Of a stretch of 64,000 bases of DNA, positions 36,401 to 50,800 are shown piece after piece; within the stretch, counting starts at the first letter, position 1, and every line of letters begins with the position of its first letter. Location of the stretch: positions 4,185,625 to 4,249,624 of the forward strand of contig NC_084599.1 in assembly GCF_033807715.1 (NCBI RefSeq). Direction: 5' to 3'. Under the pieces are notes generated by a model, which was not told the DNA's origin, searched no databases, and saw only the letters and a program-made list of their open reading frames with translations. Source of the DNA: Cololabis saira. Lineage: Eukaryota > Chordata > Actinopteri > Beloniformes > Belonidae. The translations under genes were made by a program, and so were the position numbers.

Positions 36401-39400
36401 TTATCTTTATTATTTCATCACAGTTGTTGATGGGAGCTGAACTCTGTACAAGCCCTTCGGCCTTCGTTCCCTCCATGCACTGTTTAAAAAAAATTGTGCT
36501 AAATAAATAAATACATGAAAATGAAATAGTCCTGATGCAAACAAGCGTTGTGTTTAGTGTGTTCCAGTGTGAGCACTGACTGGCGTGGACGCGGACGCTG
36601 CACTGGCAGCAGCTGATGAGCAGGCTGGTCCCGTCGTCCTCCAGATACGGAGCAGCGAGCTGATCCTCACAGTCGGCGTCGTCCTCCGTGGTGGTGGTGA
36701 AACACAGCTCTGGGATCAGGGGCTTGGTCCTCATCTGCCCTCCCGCCAGCATGACGGGGCTGTCCGCGCTGCTGGCACACTCTACCTGCAGGCACCGCAC
36801 ACGCGGAACAAACGCTCACTTTAATTCAGAGAAACATCGGATATCCAGCCGGCCAGCAGCCAGCGGTGTTGGCCACGGTTACATGAGGTTTTATGATTCT
36901 GAATTAATTATTCAGAATTAAATAATTCTGAATTAAATTATTTTCCTTCGAGTTTACATGGAAATAGTAATTCCGAATTGAGGTTTACATGGAAAACACG
37001 TTTGATCAGCTTTATCTAATTCCTCTACAGGTCTGGGGGTTGGGAAGGTTCTGTTTGGATAGGGGGACGGACGTCTTTACGTATTTACGTCTACCGGAAG
37101 AAAACAAACTTACTTGATTAGCAACAACATGGAGGACCACATTATTAGCATCCTTTCTGTTTGCATTTTTATAATAATAAGCTCACAATTTTTATTGTTC
37201 CTGCCATCTGTTCTTTTAATTATTTCTATTTATTAAATAAATGGTCTCTATCTTGACCAGCGTTTACTGCTGCTGCATCTTGAAACTTTGTTAGGAAAAC
37301 CAGCCCAGCGTGGAATATAAGCGTCATGGAGACAGACGGGAGAGGGAACGAGCAGAAAGAAAGACTGGAATTAATTTAAAGAGGAATGAGTGTATACATG
37401 ATCGCGGAATTATTCTATTCGGATTTAAAATCCGAATAAACCAGCCACTTACTTCAGAATTAAGTTTAATTCTGAATGGCCATTTTCATTTGGAATTAGG
37501 TGTTTACATGGTAATTTTTAATAATTTTAAATGGGATTTAATTTTAATTCTGAATTAAAGAGGAATTAAACTTCCCATGTAAATGCACTGATTGTGAGCT
37601 TGGATTTTTGCGTGCTGCTACTGCAAGGTTTCAAGCGGTGTGGTTGATATTTTCACACAAGTAGATATAAGAGCTGTATCATTGACCTCAAAAAAGATTT
37701 GTTTTTTCATTTCTTTACAATTTCTTCCAAAAGCTACTTCACTCATTTAGTTTTAACTACTGCATTGGAACTGTTATAACTGTTATAACAGTTACAGCTT
37801 AAGAAAACTCAAATATCCTACTGTATCTCAAAAAATTTGAATATTCTAGGAATCTTAATCTTAAACTGTAAGCCATGATCAGCAATATTAAAATAATAAA
37901 AGGCTTGCAATATCTCAGTTGATTTGTAATGAATCCAGAATGTATGACATTTTTTTTTTTTTTTTAAATTGCATTACAGAAAATAAAGAACTTTATCACA
38001 ATATTCAAATTTTCTGAGACAGTCCTGTATATGGTATTTTTATATCCATTTAAACCTTTTTTGAATTGAAAAGAAATCTGTTTTTCAGAAAATATAGGCG
38101 TCACGTCATTGAGCCTTTAGCAGGGAGGTCTGAATGTGTTAGTTGTGACAGCTCGGTGCTGTGGCGTGGTTTACCTGCTGGTACGTGTGGAAGAGCAGGC
38201 AGATGGAGCAGTACGGGGGCTTGCAGCCCATGCGCTGGTTGAACTCCTTCTCCTTCTTAAAGTTGTGAGGCCTGCTCTGCCAGAGATGAACCAGAGACTT
38301 GGCCCAGCTCTCCCCTTCTAGACCACACTCCTCCACGGGAGGAAGACCGTCTGGAGCCTCTAACGCACACAAACAGAGAATAAACACTCAGTTAACTGGT
38401 TAACTTCAAAAGCATCGAGAGGAGGATCTGGGAGATGAGAGGGGTTGTGTGTTGAGACGAACCCTCGTCACTGATGATATCTTTAATGAGCGGATGGTGG
38501 GCCGGTTCCTGTTTCAGATGGCTCTCCAGCTCTCCGTCTCTGGTCACCGCTGCTGCCACGTGCTGCAGAGAAAAACCCTCTCAGCATCAGTATACCCAGT
38601 ACTCGAGTTGTAAAAAAAAAAAAAAAACAATCAGGGGGGATGGTGGATTTTATCATATGGGGACAGATAATTTGTGCTGATTACAAATAATATAATATAT
38701 TACAAATAATAGCAGTGACCAAAACACCTGCAGAAATACTGCAGGAATGACATAGCAGCAGTTAAATGCAGCCTTCTGTAAGCTTTAAATATCCACTGGG
38801 CTTACATCAAATACATCAAAACACAACAATAAAAAACACTTTTCTGAACTTATCAATATGACTCTGTCCTTCACAGGATAAGTAACATGGATCACTGCAA
38901 AAACTCACAATCTTAACAAGAATGTTTGTCTTATTTCTAGTTAAAATGTCTCATTTTAGTAAAAAAATCTCATTACTTAAAACAAGACTCATCACTGGAA
39001 AAAACAACAATTTTCACCTGTTTCAAGTAGATTTTCACTTAAAATAAGTAGAAAATCTGCCAGTGGAACAAGATTTTTTTGCTTGTAATAAGAAGATAAA
39101 AAAATAAGATTTTACTTATTTCAAGTGAAAATTTACTTGAAACAGGTGAAAATTGTCAAATAAGTTATTTTTCTGGTGTTATTTTTCTGGTGATGACTGT
39201 AAATGTTGAAATAGCAGTAAAACCACATTCATTGATGAAATGACATAAGGGATGGAAAGGAGGGATGGCAGTTTTACAGGGGGGATGATTTGGACCGTTT
39301 TTATTTCAGGGGGGATGAGCTATCCATCCCCCCTCATCCCCCCTCAACTCCAGTACTGAGTATACGGGATGGAGATGTTAAATGAGCACAGGGAATGATG

Positions 39401-42400
39401 ACCTTGCATTTTGCGCAGGTCTAAAACATGCTCCACAAGGATAACACATCCTGGCACAGATACTAAACGTTGGGGCCGCACCGGGGCCTCCTGTGGGGGA
39501 GAGGCTTCTCATCTGGTACATTATTAAGTGTGTAACTCCCCTGTATTGCACCAGTTAGCCATTGTGTCTGTGTCTCTCCTTTGTCTGTTCTTCATTCTCT
39601 CTCTGTTCTCTCTTTTCCTGCTCTGTCCAGCTGGTCTCCAGCAGGAGGATCCACCCTTATGATCCAGGTCCTGGTCCAGGTTTCTACCCTCCTAAAGACC
39701 CTTTAGGGGCCTGCATATAACACTATTGGATGAATGGGTAGATTTGTTTATATTTATGTAAAGAAATTGCCAGCTAATTATATGTGTATATACGCATGTA
39801 TATATGGGTGTATGTATATGTATATGTGTGTGTGAATATGTATGTGTATATGTGTGCAGGGCCACCGCAAGGGGTGTGCGAACTGTGCGACCGCACGGGG
39901 CCTCACGCTATGGGCCGTTTTTTTTTCCTTCTTTCCCTTATAAATATCAACAGTCACGTTCCATTGCTGACCTAAATGTGTACTAGTCTGTGCATATCAA
40001 TAAATATATGTGCAATGATGCGCTTGCTGATTGATGTCTGTTGTTCAATACAACTGATCAGACCAAGCGCAGACACAAGCTGCTCTGATCCAGACGGTGG
40101 AGTTGGAACAAACTGTCACACAATGTTGAGAGAACGAGACAGATTCAGGAAATTTCCATCAGGGAATGAAAAAAGAAAAAAACTAAAGAAAATGGAAGAG
40201 TTTGATGCCTCTCTGAAAGGCTCGTTTGATAAATTTGTTACAAAAATCACCGATCCGACCGGGTCTCAAGCAGCCGCGGGGCCCTGCGTCGAGGCAAGAG
40301 ATGATGATGAGGCAGGGGAAGGTATGCAATGCTTCATAATGAAACGTGTGTATGTGTTTGTATCCAGTATTTTGCTAATTGAGGAGTTAAAATTGCGCAT
40401 ATAGACACCCGATCCGACCCGAAAAAAAAATAAAAAAAATTTCGAGGCCCCCCCCGGCCATTTCGCACAGGGCCTCGCAAATCTCCCAGACAGCTCTGTA
40501 TGTGTGTATGTAGATATAGATATAGAGCAGATGGAGTTAATATAGATATAGTATGGTGTAAATAAGTATATTTATATAAATATTCATATGGGTATGTGTG
40601 TACAAATATATAGAAATACTCAACTATGTGTGTGTATGTATGTATAGGTAAGTGTTACTAAGTGTACTACTATTATTATTATTAAATTATGAAATTCTTT
40701 GTTTTGTTGGGTTTTTCTTGTTGTTTGTTTTGTTTTCTTATCTTCTCTTTTAATTGTTGTCTTTTACATGTACAAAAGTAAAAATCAAATCAAAAGGGGA
40801 GTTTTTCTTGCCACTGTTTGGCTTAAGGTTTTTCTCCCACTAGGGGAGTTTTTACCTGCCATTGTTTATGTAATAATTGCTGTTGGGGTTTATGTTCTGG
40901 TCTCTGGAAAGATCCTAGAGACAACTTCTGTTGTAATAGACGCTATACAAATAAAATTAAACTCTTCCTGTCCACTCACTTCTTTGCCAACACGTCTGAT
41001 GTCTTTGTCCTTGTCTCCATCACAGCCCTCTGTCTTTTCCTCCACCTTCAGCAGGACCTCCTCTCCGTAGTCTCCCTTGGCGTAGCTGTGGACGTGCAGG
41101 ACGTCCGCGGGGCTCAGCGTTCTCTGGAACACCTTGTGTGCTGGACTGCAGCTGCTCTCCACCTGAGGCTCCACGAAGACTCTCTCCTCGGAATTCAGAG
41201 GCTCCCCCTTCCTCTCGTCGGGCTCCGGGGGACTCAGGTCTCCGGCTGCCGGGCCGTGCTTGTCTTTCTTTGCGGGGCTTCGTCTGTTCAGCACCCTCTT
41301 GTTGCTGGGTTTGGGCTGGGACTTCACGTCCTTCTCCTTCGGTTCCTGCTGGACTCGGACTGCGTCTGAAACAACGAGACATCACTGCAACTACTGACAT
41401 ACAAGCACAAAATTATTACATTATTATTAAATGTAGACAGACATGTCTAGTTCCCATATTCCCATCCTGTCTTAATCATTCAAGGTCTGAGTTTTATCTT
41501 TGAACTAGGCCTGTGTTGGATAAAAAAATAAAAAAAATCAATTTTCCAATTCTAAAAAAATAATAATTTTCCAATTCTAAATCGATTCTCATATTAATTC
41601 CTTAAAATCGATCTGTATGTTTATAGATCGATTTTTTTTTCATCATTACATTACAACTTTTGGTATTTTTTTTGTTATGCACAAAAAAGGATGTTTTGTT
41701 GGACACAAGAATAACTGGTGGGATGTTTTTGCCTTTAAATATGTTTAAAAGTATGAAAACATTAAAGTTTTCAGTTATAATTGCATGAATAGTCTATATT
41801 TCATTACTATATATAATGTCTTGGGGTTACATTTGCATTAAATGGTAAAAACCACATTCTCAAAAATTTAAAACTGAAATAGACCGAAAATGGAAAAAAT
41901 TTAAACGGAATGTGGGAAAAAATAAAAGCGATTTCATCCGTCTCTGTTTGGTAATTCTGCCCCACGATGTTTCTGTTTCAGTTCTATCAGCATTCTGGGA
42001 GCTGATTAGTCCTTACAGCATCATTAGCTGCAATACTTGCTGTTTAATCTCAATATAATACTAGTATTAATATGTTGCAGAACTACAGTCATATAATTCA
42101 TGCAACAGCTCAAAAAACGGTTTTAATAACACTAACCCAAATGGATATCGAAATAGAATTGAATCACATCTTGATAATCAATTCTGAATCTTAATCGGAA
42201 TCGATTCCTGACATTTGAATGGATCCCCAGCCCCACTTTGAACCATCTCCTTCACCTTCAGTGTTAAAAGCTGGTCATGTTCAACTCTCCTATCCATTTT
42301 TTTTATTCCAATCAGAATGATTATTGAGGGAAATAACTAATAATGGATCCAGAATCAGGTATGAACAACTGTGACTAGGACCACTACTGAAAATAGACTT

Positions 42401-45400
42401 TCTAAGATTAGTGTGACGTGAGTGTGACGCAGACTGTTTGTGCAGCGATGCTGAGATGACTTGTGAGACTCGTGACCAGTTCCCTTCCAGTTTTAACCCG
42501 AGTTAAAAGGGACAAAGCACACACAAGAAACCATATCCCATAAGATGTGGCTGCTTCTAACCGGAGGACCACCGAGCAAGCAAAGCCAGAGCCTGAACAA
42601 CCCTAAAAGTGAATTACAAACTCAAACAACTTTTATTGCAAATGATTTATGCCCAATTTCAGTTGTTGAGAAAAAGGACTTTTATCTGGCACCTTGGAGC
42701 TGAGATACGACATCCCAAGTAAAAAAAAAAACGAAAACATTTATTGATAGCAACCAGAGTGCAACTTTAGAAACCTGAGGTGTACCATGTCACGTGTCCC
42801 GGTGTCGTTAATGCACACGTGAGCTAATTAACGAAGCCATTGCAATTATAGGATTTAATCGATGGATCAGAGTTGCATCAGGACTGGATGACAGCTGTGT
42901 TGTTGGGACCACGTTTCCTGCCCATCAGTGACGGACAACAGCTCAGTGAGGTTTCCAGCAGACTCATCTGCATATTTACACTTGCAGGTATTTGTTTTAA
43001 AATGCAACTGGATCTGAACATTTTTTGAATTCATGATAGCTATTTTATTCAAGGTAAGGTTTTTAAAGGCCAGAATGTTCAGAAGTTAACTCACACATTG
43101 TACCTTCTTTCCCCTGGGGGAGCTGCACAGTGACCTCTGTGCTCCTGGGAACTCTTGATGATTCTGACCCAGGATTAGCTTCTGTTGTATTCAACATGAT
43201 ATTTAAATTACATTTAAAGGCTGACTGACAGACGGAGGTCTGTGGCAACATGTAAAAGAAGAAACTCCAGACCTTTCCAGTAAAACGCTGCCCTCCAGTG
43301 ATGGTATGTATGTATGAAGATGACTACGTTAAATGAGTTTTAAGCATTTAAGCTTGTGTATTTATGAAAAACAGCTATGTTTAAAGGTTAGAGCCCTATT
43401 TTAGTCTCACCTCATCTAATCAGACCAGTTAGACAAACTCAACCTCAGGCAAACAACATGGACAATATAAAACGTCACCATTGTTTATTGAACATAAGTG
43501 AAGCCTCCCCAATTAGTATTGCCCATAATTATTTATTCATCTAAGTATCAGGCATGCAAACAGGTCAGGGGTGAAAAAGGTGAGAAGGATACGAGAGGTG
43601 GACCCGCTGGGGGGTCCGGGGTTATACTCCTCCAGAGTTTGTTTTTTTTTGTGGGAAAATGAGTTTCCAAATGCTTATATCTGATTTCTTTTAAGTTTAC
43701 TCTTGTGGTGGTCACAAGCAAAATTACAAGATTGCGCAAAAATTACACAGTATGAATGTATTAAGTGCAAATGTGTCTTTACATGTTCACATATGTTGCT
43801 TAAAGAGACAAGACGGACAACTTCTCATTTTTCTCATCAAAAAGTTGAAGGTTTGAAAAGGTTATTTCTCTTGTAACATTTATTGTTAAAATACACTATG
43901 GGCCTGATTTACTAAAGGTTTGCGTGTGTAAAAACTTGTGCAAACTTGACAGCACCCGCAAACCAAAGTGCCAGCTGATCTACTAACAGCGTGCAAAGAC
44001 GACTGCGTCTCTCAAATGAGCCAAATAGCACACGCAATTCAGTTAGTACTTTTGCCCTGATGAATAATCAATATGGGGCGTAACCGCCAGAAATCCTAAA
44101 TACTGGGAGGGGAAGATGCAAATTGATCCATTTACCACGCGCAATGAGATTTACCAAGCCTGAAAGTAATTGCGCGTATTGTGATTGCGTCTGTATTTAA
44201 TACGTTCGAAAGGAAGGTGCTAATCTGCTGCTGCTGTTATTGTGGCAAGGAGGCGACATCCAAAATCAAAGAATACGCAGAGAGAGAGTCTTTATTCTGC
44301 TGCATGCTATTTTAAAAATGGTTGCACAAGTTTTATTAAAGGCCACTTTTTCTTTAGTTCTTCGCCTTATATCTTGCCACCTTCTCTTATTGTGCCCCCC
44401 TCCACTCGCCCACAAGCAGGCCAAGCCTTTGTGCCAAAACTTTGTATTTTATTGATTACTTATCTTATTGAACGTGAAATCATCCTTCGTAAATTACATT
44501 TAATTAAAACCCGTGCTTATTAATCACAAAACACAGGTTAAACATCATGACCAAATCCGCTCCAACCCGCTGTGTCAGGATCAGCGCAGACAGACTGCAG
44601 CTTCGCCTGAATTATGGTTCTGCGTTAAATCAACGGCGTAGCCGACGGCATAGGGTCGCGGTGCGGTGTGCGTCGCCGCGTACCCTACGCCGTCGGTTCT
44701 GCGTTGGTGTGACGCGGAACCATAAATCAGCCTTTAGTGTGCGCTCTGTGCGCTGTTCTGAACACTTCTCTTCTTTTCTTTCGGCCATATGATGGTCCCG
44801 TCTGTCACACATTTACTGTCAGTGTTTGCTATATAATATATAATATTTGCAATATACTGTGGACATCTGAATAAAAACTTAACTCATAAATAGATGAATC
44901 AAAGCGCTCTCCAGCTCTGTGTCTGATTGTCTTTTTCTCCTCAGATCATGCCGAGCACCGCCGGGTCACGTAAACCCGACCAATTCAATATTAAAATCAA
45001 ATTCAGTCCTGTGGCCCGTTTTTCTATTTCGTATTTTTGATCTGTGCCTAAAATTGAAATATGAAAAACCAGACGTTTTTCGTGTTATAATAAAAAACTA
45101 ATAACAACATAACCAGTCACTTTTTCATGTTTTGGATTTTGATTGGCAATTGAAAATGGAAAGAACGAATGATACACAGATTCATCCAGACTCTCCATGG
45201 CGCAAAGTTTGCGCTCGCAAACCCTAAGACGCGCAACACCTCATTTAAATACTGCAGTTTGCACCTGTTATCAATTGCGCACGCAATCTAGTTGATCACC
45301 CGCAAACCACGCAACAACAGCACGCGCAAACTTTTTCAGTGCACACGCAATTTAGTACTCTTTATTTAGGATCTTAGTAAATCGGGCCCTATGTGTCAGT

Positions 45401-47852
45401 TTTAAATACTAATTGTAATCTCACAGTTGTATTATAAAATAAAATGTAAAATATCTGAATAAATTCACAAAAATCCAGCTCTGTTTTAGGCAAGTTATAA
45501 CCAATCAGCAAATACATTCAGTAAAGTAGCGTAAACATTTTAGAGTCTGTGTGTCTGTGTGTCTATGAAAGAGAAAAGAGAGAGTAAGGACTCCACGATG
45601 ACATGAACCCCACCAAACTGTTGAAACGCACGAACCGCTTCTTCTTCGTCTCCTTTTATAGCGGATTGCCTGATTAGCTTTCCCCTGACGTCAAGGACGG
45701 TGTCCGGAAAGATAAACAAACGACCCTTCAGAACCACAAACACCCCTCTAGCTATGGTTATGGCGGTGAATTGAGAGTTCAGTCCTCTGCTCCGTGCTCC
45801 GTGTATAGAACTCCATACCGCTCCACAGCTCCACAGCTCCACGCACCCCCCCCCCCCCCAAAATATTTTCTCATCGGTTCTACACGATTCACGTGGATGA
45901 CCTATTTTGATATCAAAACGGCGAATTTAGCCGAAAGGTGAGGGATTTGCATGCCTGAAGTAGCCCTTACTCTTGGGTAAAGTTAAGCTTTGCAAAACAT
46001 TTGAACCAGTTGTGACAGAAATTGTTTTTGACAGCTGCAAAACCAAGTTTGTCTTCTCCATGTTTACTAAAAGGAGCGACCAAAACCCCGGTTACGTCTC
46101 AGGGCTCAGACGATCAGATTCTGGAGAAATCACCATGAACCTTAACCTTCACAACTACAGATCAATCACAGACACGGGTCGTGAGAAAGACGACGTTAAT
46201 ACGGCCCCCCATCAGTTCACGCCGTTCAGTGATCGCCTGCCAGTTCACCTCAGCAGAACTTTACAAAGACGACAAACCATTTTAAGTCCAGCTGAAATAA
46301 AGCGTAGCTTTACAGACTATGATAAATCGATGTGACTGTCAGGCTGTCGGTAACCTGAGAGAGTTGGGCCTCGCCCAGCAGGCAGTGTGTAATGTGGAAA
46401 CTTTCACACGCAGACCTGTTCTTATTTCCAAGATCTTTCAGCTAAATTCAAGTTCTAGAAACATCCTACTTGACCGTCATTAAATCTACACTGCAAAAAC
46501 CTTACCGGGAATATTTGTCTTATTTCTAGTTAAAATGTCTAATTTTTAGTCCAAAAAATCTCATTACACTTAAAAAAAAAAAAGAGTAGAAAAGTAGAAA
46601 AATCTCCCAGTGGGACAAGATTTATCTTCTCATTACAAGCAAAATAAATCTTGTTCCACTGGCAAATTTTTCTACTTATTTCAAGTGAAAATCTACTTGA
46701 AACAGGTGAAAGTTGTCAAATAAGTTATTTTTCCAGTGATGAGTCTTGTTTTAAGTGTAATGAGATTTTTTTTTACTAAAAATGAGACATTTTAACTATA
46801 AAATAAGACAAATATTCTTGTTAAGATTTTGAGTTTTGCAGTGTAACTGCTGCATCCAACCACAGTATGAACATGAACACTCATACTGACTCCGTGTGTC
46901 TTTACCCATCATGGCAGTAACTTTGGCCGGAGGCTCCTTGCTCGACAGCTTGGCCTTCTTGGGCGCCACCTCCTCGGCTTCCTTCACCATCAGAGCAGGT
47001 TTGGTGTCCTCGGACGTCTTAACGGTGTCATGCTGACGCTTCTTCCCCGTCGGAGCCTTCGGTCTGACACACAAAGACAACAATAATGAGGAACGTGTTG
47101 GAAAAGATTCCAGGAACTCATCATGTCTTCAATACTAATGACTGGAAAACCTTCCTCGGTGAAGTTGGAAAGCAGAAATAGACTGCTGCAAGAGTTCTGA
47201 ATTTACTGTAAAAGCCCTGGTGTTTATGGGTGCAGTAACCTTTACTGGGGACCGGGGCCCAGTTTACAGCTGGGAGAGTGTGAGCTGACACCCGGGTTAC
47301 ACCCAGTTTCCAGGTGTCTGCAGAGCCGACTGTGTTACAGTTCGTTTCCCTGAAGAGGATCGTCACACGTGACCAAAACATCAGGAGTTCTAGAGTTTCT
47401 GCGCTCAGCCTCTTAAATTTAGACAGCAACAGGTTTCACATCTGTGTGAATGACATTTACCTCAGCTGCTTGAGGAATCAGCAAGAAGAATCTCTGCACA
47501 ATGGAAACAGTTCCACCTACTGGAGGAAGCCATTTAAACGTGCCAGTACATAACCTGTATAGGACTGTCTCAGAAAATTAGAATATTGTGATTTTCTGTA
47601 ATGCAATTACAAAAACAAAAATGTCATACATTCTGGATTCATTACAAATCAACTGAAATATTGCAAGCCTTTTATTATTTTAATATTGCTGATCATGGCT
47701 TACAGCTTAAGAAAACTCAAATATCCTATCTCAAAAAATTAGAATATTCTGGGAATCTTAATCTTAAACTGTAAGCCATAATCAGCAATATTAAAATAAT
47801 AAAAGGCTTGCAATATTTCAGTTGATTTGTAATGAATCCAGAATGTATGACA

Positions 47853-47883
<31 letters not shown>

Positions 47884-50800
47884 TTACAGAAAATAAAGAA
47901 CTTTATCACAGATCAATATTAAGCTGTCATGTTGCCTAGCAACAAGTTCACAGGACATGGAGGTTCATACGTCACCTCGTGAGTAAACATGCTTTTAGTG
48001 GACGCAGTACGTCTGCAGTAGTTAATCAATACGGACCCATTTACTTATCCAACTGGCCTCGCTCTCTCGTACGTTTTGACCGTATAGAAACATAATTCTT
48101 GCCATTGTAATAATGAGATGTACCTGCTGGATCTACTGCCCTAACTTTTTAACAACTTGTGCTTTTTATTATTTTACCTATTTTCTTATCATTTTATTTG
48201 TTATTTACTGTTTAATTGTGTCCTGCTGCTTTTAATGTTGATGTAAAGCACTTTGAATGACCTTGTGTTGAATTGTGCTGTACCAGGGATCAGCAACCCG
48301 TGGCTCTAGAGCTGCATGCGGTTCTTTAGCGCCACCCTAGGGGCTCCTGGAGCATTTTCAAAAATGTTTGACCCTTTTTTTCCTTCTTCTTTCTTTCCCT
48401 TTTTTCCCCCTTTTTTCTTCTTTTTTCCTTTTTTTCTGTTTTCCTTTCCAATCTCGATATTTCGACTCTTTTCCTCGAAATTTAGATTTTTTTCTCGACA
48501 TTTTGACTTTTTTCTCGACATTTCAACTTTTTTTTCTCGAAGTTCATAATGAAAAATAAATCTTCCCCCAGTTCTAACTAATATAGAAACATGCAGCATG
48601 TGTTGTCTTCATTCTAAGGCTTGTACAAGACTTTTCATTTTTTGCAGCTCCAGACATATTTGTTTTTTGTTTTTTTGGTCCAATATGGCTCTAAAACATT
48701 TTGGGTTGCCGACCCCTGTGCTATACAAATAAACTTGCCTTGCTCAGTACAGGAAGCTGCAGCGCTGCACAAGAGAACAAACACCGCCACCTAGTGGTTG
48801 GTTGTGTAACTCCAGGGCAACGCAAACTCATCTGTAGGCTATGTGAGGAGTTGCTACGTAGAACCATAAATCACTATAGGACTGTCACAAAGCTTAAGCA
48901 ACCGTGCCTTCAGCAGCTTTCCTTTTTTTTTTTTTTCTTAACTACCCAGACGCTGAGTCAGCAACATCTGAGGCAAGTCAGATGTTTTGTTGATGCAGCA
49001 ATCTGAACTTTCACACATTTAATGTCAACGGCATTAATAGACTGTGGAACACAGCTAAATATGATCTGAGTGATAAAATCTCAATGAGCTGCCTCCGTGT
49101 GTGGAGGCGTAGTCCACCTGGGATTAGATTACCAGAGACAGTTTCAAATGTCAACTGTCCACGGGGCTCCACAGTTTTGTTGTCAAGTCACCCTGGATTC
49201 ACACTGAAAGCACCACAGGCGTCACAGGCGTCCGGCTGACATTCATTGTCTATGAAAGCGCTCTGAGAGGCGTCGGAGGCAACAGAGCATCAATTTGAAG
49301 TTGAAAAATCTCAACTTTATTTAAATGAGCAGCGGCGACGCCGAGGCAGCATCCAATCACAGACCGGGATTCCCCAAGCAAGAAGCCTCAATGCAGATTG
49401 TACTTTCATGTTCACACAAACGTACACTCATTCACATGCACACATGAGCAGAGCTGTCACTAACACACTTATTTATCAGGAATTAATGTATTTCATCCAG
49501 CAAACTGACATTTTTGCTGATTTGACTGCCGTTTTTACCTGAACTAAATGTTTTTACCTGAACTAAATGTTTCTACCTGAACTAAATGTTTTTACCTGAA
49601 CTAAATGTTTTTACCTGAACTAAATGTATTTACCTGAACTAAATGTTTTTACCTGAACTAAATGTTTCTACCTGAACTAAATGTTTTTACCTGAACTAAA
49701 TGTTTCTACCTGAACTGCTCATGTGAAACAGTAACTGATGGTCCGAACTATTTTATTTGCTACATTGATCCAAAACAAAATAATAAAAACCGTGCTTATT
49801 AATCACAAAACACAGTTTAAACTATGACCAGATCCGCTGGGACCCGGTGTGTCAGTGTTCACCAGACAGACTGCAGCTTCACCGGGACCAATGATGATGG
49901 TTGATGTTGATCCAGGACCAACCTGGTTAAGGATCAAACTCTTATCTACGTGGCAATAACGCTGGAACATAAAGAAGATTCCCAAAGTGTGATCCATGGT
50001 GAAAGAGGAAACTGAAGATGTGCAGCTCTATATAGATATGTGTAGACTATATGCACTTTGTTCCTCCAGTTCTGCAGCTTTAGCCCCGCCCACTGTAAGC
50101 TCCGCCCACTGCAGGTGGACACACTTTAGCAGCAGAGATGCAGGAATCCTGAGAAACAGGAGATTTCTGACACTTTCACTGTGAATCCAGCATAAGACCA
50201 ACAGTTAACGTTTAAAACTGCAGGTTCAAAAGGAAAAGAATCAGCTAGAAAGACATTAAAATAACGCTGAAACAGTGGGGATCAACAGTTCACGGCGGTT
50301 CATTGAAAAGCCGATCATTTAGCTGCAGCAACCAAGAATAGACTAAATGAAATATCTATTTTTTCTATACGTCATCTTTGCTTTGCTCAAGAATTCCTAT
50401 CCGTAGAAGAACGTGGGTTATGAGTGTGAAGTGAGACCTTCTGTTCTCCTGGACGGGGCTGGCAGGCTTGGCGGACGGATGTGCCTCTTTTGTGCTCTTG
50501 ACCTCTTCTTTGTGGAGAAACTGAGCGGCCTCCGGCGTGGGCTTGGAGTGGTCGATGGGAGCGTTGTCCTTCCCTGCCTTCCACAGGCCGTACCGCTCCG
50601 GCTGGAACTTCCGCACAAACACGTCCATGGATATCTTCACCGTGTCCTGACGGCAAGAGCACTGGAAAGCAAACACGGGTCCAAATTCAAGTAGATGCTT
50701 CATCCATTACAGCCGGTTAAAAAAAGACAGAAAAACAAGTGTCTTTTGAACCAAAATGAGAGTTTTTGTTTTGTTTGAGTCCCAGAGGCCTCAACTGGCC

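Noticed and set aside
36306..36800. A single 164-residue minus-strand protein
   Set aside because: Only 36581-36785 is coding (a kdm4a exon). The rest reads through the intron past the donor.
43063..43251. Possible extra kdm4a linker exon (minus strand)
   Set aside because: The neighbouring exons already join in phase without it, the peptide matches nothing in KDM4A, and no good acceptor/donor pair in the right phase is visible.
50365..50703. A 112-residue stand-alone protein
   Set aside because: It is the kdm4a exon 50438-50661 with intron read-through at both ends.
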